Positions 62,472-64,000 of a stretch of 64,000 nt of DNA are shown here, piece by piece. A model generated the notes under the pieces. That model searched no databases, was not told the DNA's origin, and saw only the letters and a list, made by a program, of their open reading frames with translations. Within the stretch, counting starts at the first letter, position 1. Each line of letters starts with the position of its first letter. Origin of the DNA: Eubacterium sp. (lineage in GTDB: Bacteria; Bacillota; Clostridia; Peptostreptococcales; Anaerovoracaceae); assembly GCA_017533915.1 (NCBI GenBank), contig JAFWHX010000014.1:1-64000 (forward strand), read 5' to 3'. The position numbers were made by a program, and so were the translations under genes.

Positions 62472-64000
62472 ATGGACGAGATCATCAAAGGCAGTAGCTT
62501 CAGCAGTTACTGGTACACCGACATCAGGGAGATCGTAACGATCAAAGACATGCTTGCCGGAAGCGCGGATCTTTACCGCGCTAATCCTGCATTCTGGGTC
62601 AAGAAGAAAAAAGGCTCTCCGTATGAAGCTGTAAATTACGAGCTTCTTCAGCATGACGTGAACGCGCTCGGAACTATGCTTTGCCATATGGGACTAAAAG
62701 GCGAGAGGATCGCTGTGATGGGGCAGAATTCATATGAGTGGATAGTCTCTTATCTTTCTGTCATCAACGGTACCGGCATCGTAGTACCGATCGATAAAGA
62801 GCTGACAGGTCCTGAGATCGGAAACCTGCTCCGCGCAGGCGACGCGCATACTATCTTCTGCACCAGGCAGGAATGCAAGAAGCTCGCCGGCCTGCCTGAG
62901 ATAGACCGCCTTATCGTAATGGAATTCTACGGGGACAGGACCGACATACACGAGCAGCTCGAGCCTGTCACAGATGACAATTTTGACAGGAACAAATATA
63001 TGAATATGATCCTTGGCGATGCCGCTTCAGGCAGCGATGCCGAAACAGTCACGGCTGATCTCAAGGACAGCGAACAGCGTAAGGTAGAAGTCTACAGCTG
63101 GCGCGAGCTTCTGGCATGGGGCGAGCAGTTACTGACAGGAAAATTCAGCGTCGATCCGGCTAAGGAAGCAGATGTTGAAGCCAGCGCGGCAAAAGCTGGC
63201 GATCCGCACAGCGGCCTTGGCGAAGAAGATCGTGTTCCTGACAGATCATTCCTGGATGCGGAGATAGATCCTGATGCGCTTGCGGTCATTCTCTTCACAT
63301 CCGGCACGACCGGGAACCCTAAGGGCGTAATGCTGAGCCACAGGAATATAACGAGCAACATCATGGACGTCTGCAGGATCTGCCAGGTATACCAGAGCGA
63401 TAAGACTTTGTCGCTGCTGCCTATACATCACACGTATGAATGCACGCTCGGAATGCTGCTCGTGCTCTACCGTGGCGCGAGCACGGCTTTCTGCGAAGGC
63501 TTCAAGTATATCAGCCAGAACATGAAAGAAGCTCAGAACACATTCATCATCGTGGTGCCGCGCGTGCTCGAGCTCGTGTACGACAGGATCCAGAAGGGCA
63601 TCGAAAAGCAGGGCAAAGAGAAGACTTTCCGCCGCGCTATGAAAGTCAACAAAGCGCTGAGAAAAGTCGGCATCAACATCAGCAGGACGATATTCAAATC
63701 TGTGATCGACGGCCTCGGAGGGAAGCTCCGCGTAGTGATCACCGGCGCCGCCGCGCTCAACCCGAATATCTTCCGGGCGTTTGAGGATTTTGGCATCATG
63801 GTGCTCCAGGGCTACGGCATGACTGAGTGCACACCGCTCATCTCCGGTACTCCCGGAAGTGCGCCTGATGAGAGGTACCGCAAAGCGGGCTCAGTCGGGA
63901 CGACTGTAGACAAGGGCGAGATAAAGATCATAAACAAAGATGAGAACGGAATAGGAGAGGTGCTCTTCCGCGGGCCGAACGTCATGCTCGGCTACTACAA
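62472..64000 (+). CDS. Long-chain acyl-CoA synthetase (AMP-forming), cut by window edge
   Basis: The open frame from ATG 62472 (MDEIIKGSSFSSYWYTDIRE) runs to the window end (509 codons). It belongs to the ANL adenylate-forming superfamily. The P-loop-like motif ILFTSGTTGNPKGVMLSH is near residue 275, then LLPIHHTYECT and the adenine motif QGYGMTECTPLISG near 450. Such enzymes activate fatty acids as acyl-AMP and then acyl-CoA. A polar, low-complexity insert lies at about residues 170-250, before the P-loop. AAAGGGAA precedes the ATG. The C-terminal domain is outside the window. Confidence 0.92.
   Translation, partial: MDEIIKGSSFSSYWYTDIREIVTIKDMLAGSADLYRANPAFWVKKKKGSPYEAVNYELLQHDVNALGTMLCHMGLKGERIAVMGQNSYEWIVSYLSVINGTGIVVPIDKELTGPEIGNLLRAGDAHTIFCTRQECKKLAGLPEIDRLIVMEFYGDRTDIHEQLEPVTDDNFDRNKYMNMILGDAASGSDAETVTADLKDSEQRKVEVYSWRELLAWGEQLLTGKFSVDPAKEADVEASAAKAGDPHSGLGEEDRVPDRSFLDAEIDPDALAVILFTSGTTGNPKGVMLSHRNITSNIMDVCRICQVYQSDKTLSLLPIHHTYECTLGMLLVLYRGASTAFCEGFKYISQNMKEAQNTFIIVVPRVLELVYDRIQKGIEKQGKEKTFRRAMKVNKALRKVGINISRTIFKSVIDGLGGKLRVVITGAAALNPNIFRAFEDFGIMVLQGYGMTECTPLISGTPGSAPDERYRKAGSVGTTVDKGEIKIINKDENGIGEVLFRGPNVMLGYY

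Overview
This window reads as the chromosome of a Gram-positive, low-to-medium GC anaerobe of the Clostridia/Eubacteriales type. The evidence is the order of the ribosomal/RNA polymerase locus (rpmG-secE-nusG-rplKA-rplJL-rpoBC-rpsL-rpsG-fusA-tuf), the HisZ-dependent short HisG, strong AGGAGG ribosome binding sites, lipobox lipoproteins, and secreted proteins with a lysine-rich C-terminal domain. The exact family cannot be fixed from sequence alone. No complete rRNA or tRNA gene, CRISPR array or transposase was seen.

Layout. (1) 1-15.7 kb, minus strand: the transcription/translation super-locus, driven by a near-consensus promoter upstream of rpmG, with internal promoters before rpoB and rpsL, terminators after rplL and rpoC, and an L10-type leader before rplJ. 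(2) 15.8-17.5 kb, minus: a barstar-like inhibitor, a lipid-anchored barnase-like RNase with all five catalytic residues, and a small lipoprotein, probably one operon under a promoter overlapped by a long inverted repeat. (3) 17.5-21.2 kb: several tandem repeat arrays, a membrane-anchored polysaccharide deacetylase, and a secreted four-repeat protein. (4) 21.3-29.9 kb: a TSCPD-domain protein and histidinol phosphatase on the plus strand, converging on a hisZGDCBHF-IE operon that lacks hisA. (5) 30.1-35.4 kb: two tandem EutP/PduV-like GTPases without microcompartment genes, a degenerate CbiT-like protein, and a FeoA-FeoB fusion translationally coupled to an acidic lipoprotein. (6) 35.5-45.4 kb: a beta-glucoside locus with GH1 and GH94 enzymes on one strand and a LacI regulator plus sugar ABC transporter on the other. 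The shared control region holds four LacI-type operators. (7) 45.5-57.3 kb: a more AT-rich island with an orphan tyrosine integrase, three large secreted proteins and a ROK kinase without the usual zinc motif. (8) 57.4-62.3 kb: a branched-chain-type amino-acid ABC transporter (livKHMGF order). (9) 62.5 kb to the end: the start of a long-chain acyl-CoA synthetase.

How it fits together. The cellobiose locus imports a beta-glucoside and cleaves it by hydrolysis or phosphorolysis under one LacI regulator. The his operon and the liv-type transporter carry nearly identical 16-bp palindromes at the same place in their promoters (14 of 16 bases identical, both over a TAAACT -10 box). This points to one amino-acid-responsive repressor and suggests the transporter may be part of a histidine-linked regulon. 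Two large secreted proteins share an upstream box, signal peptide, helical segment and C-terminal domain. Throughout the window, intergenic regions hold short tandem duplications, often with a period of 31-35 bp, some including the last codons of a gene.
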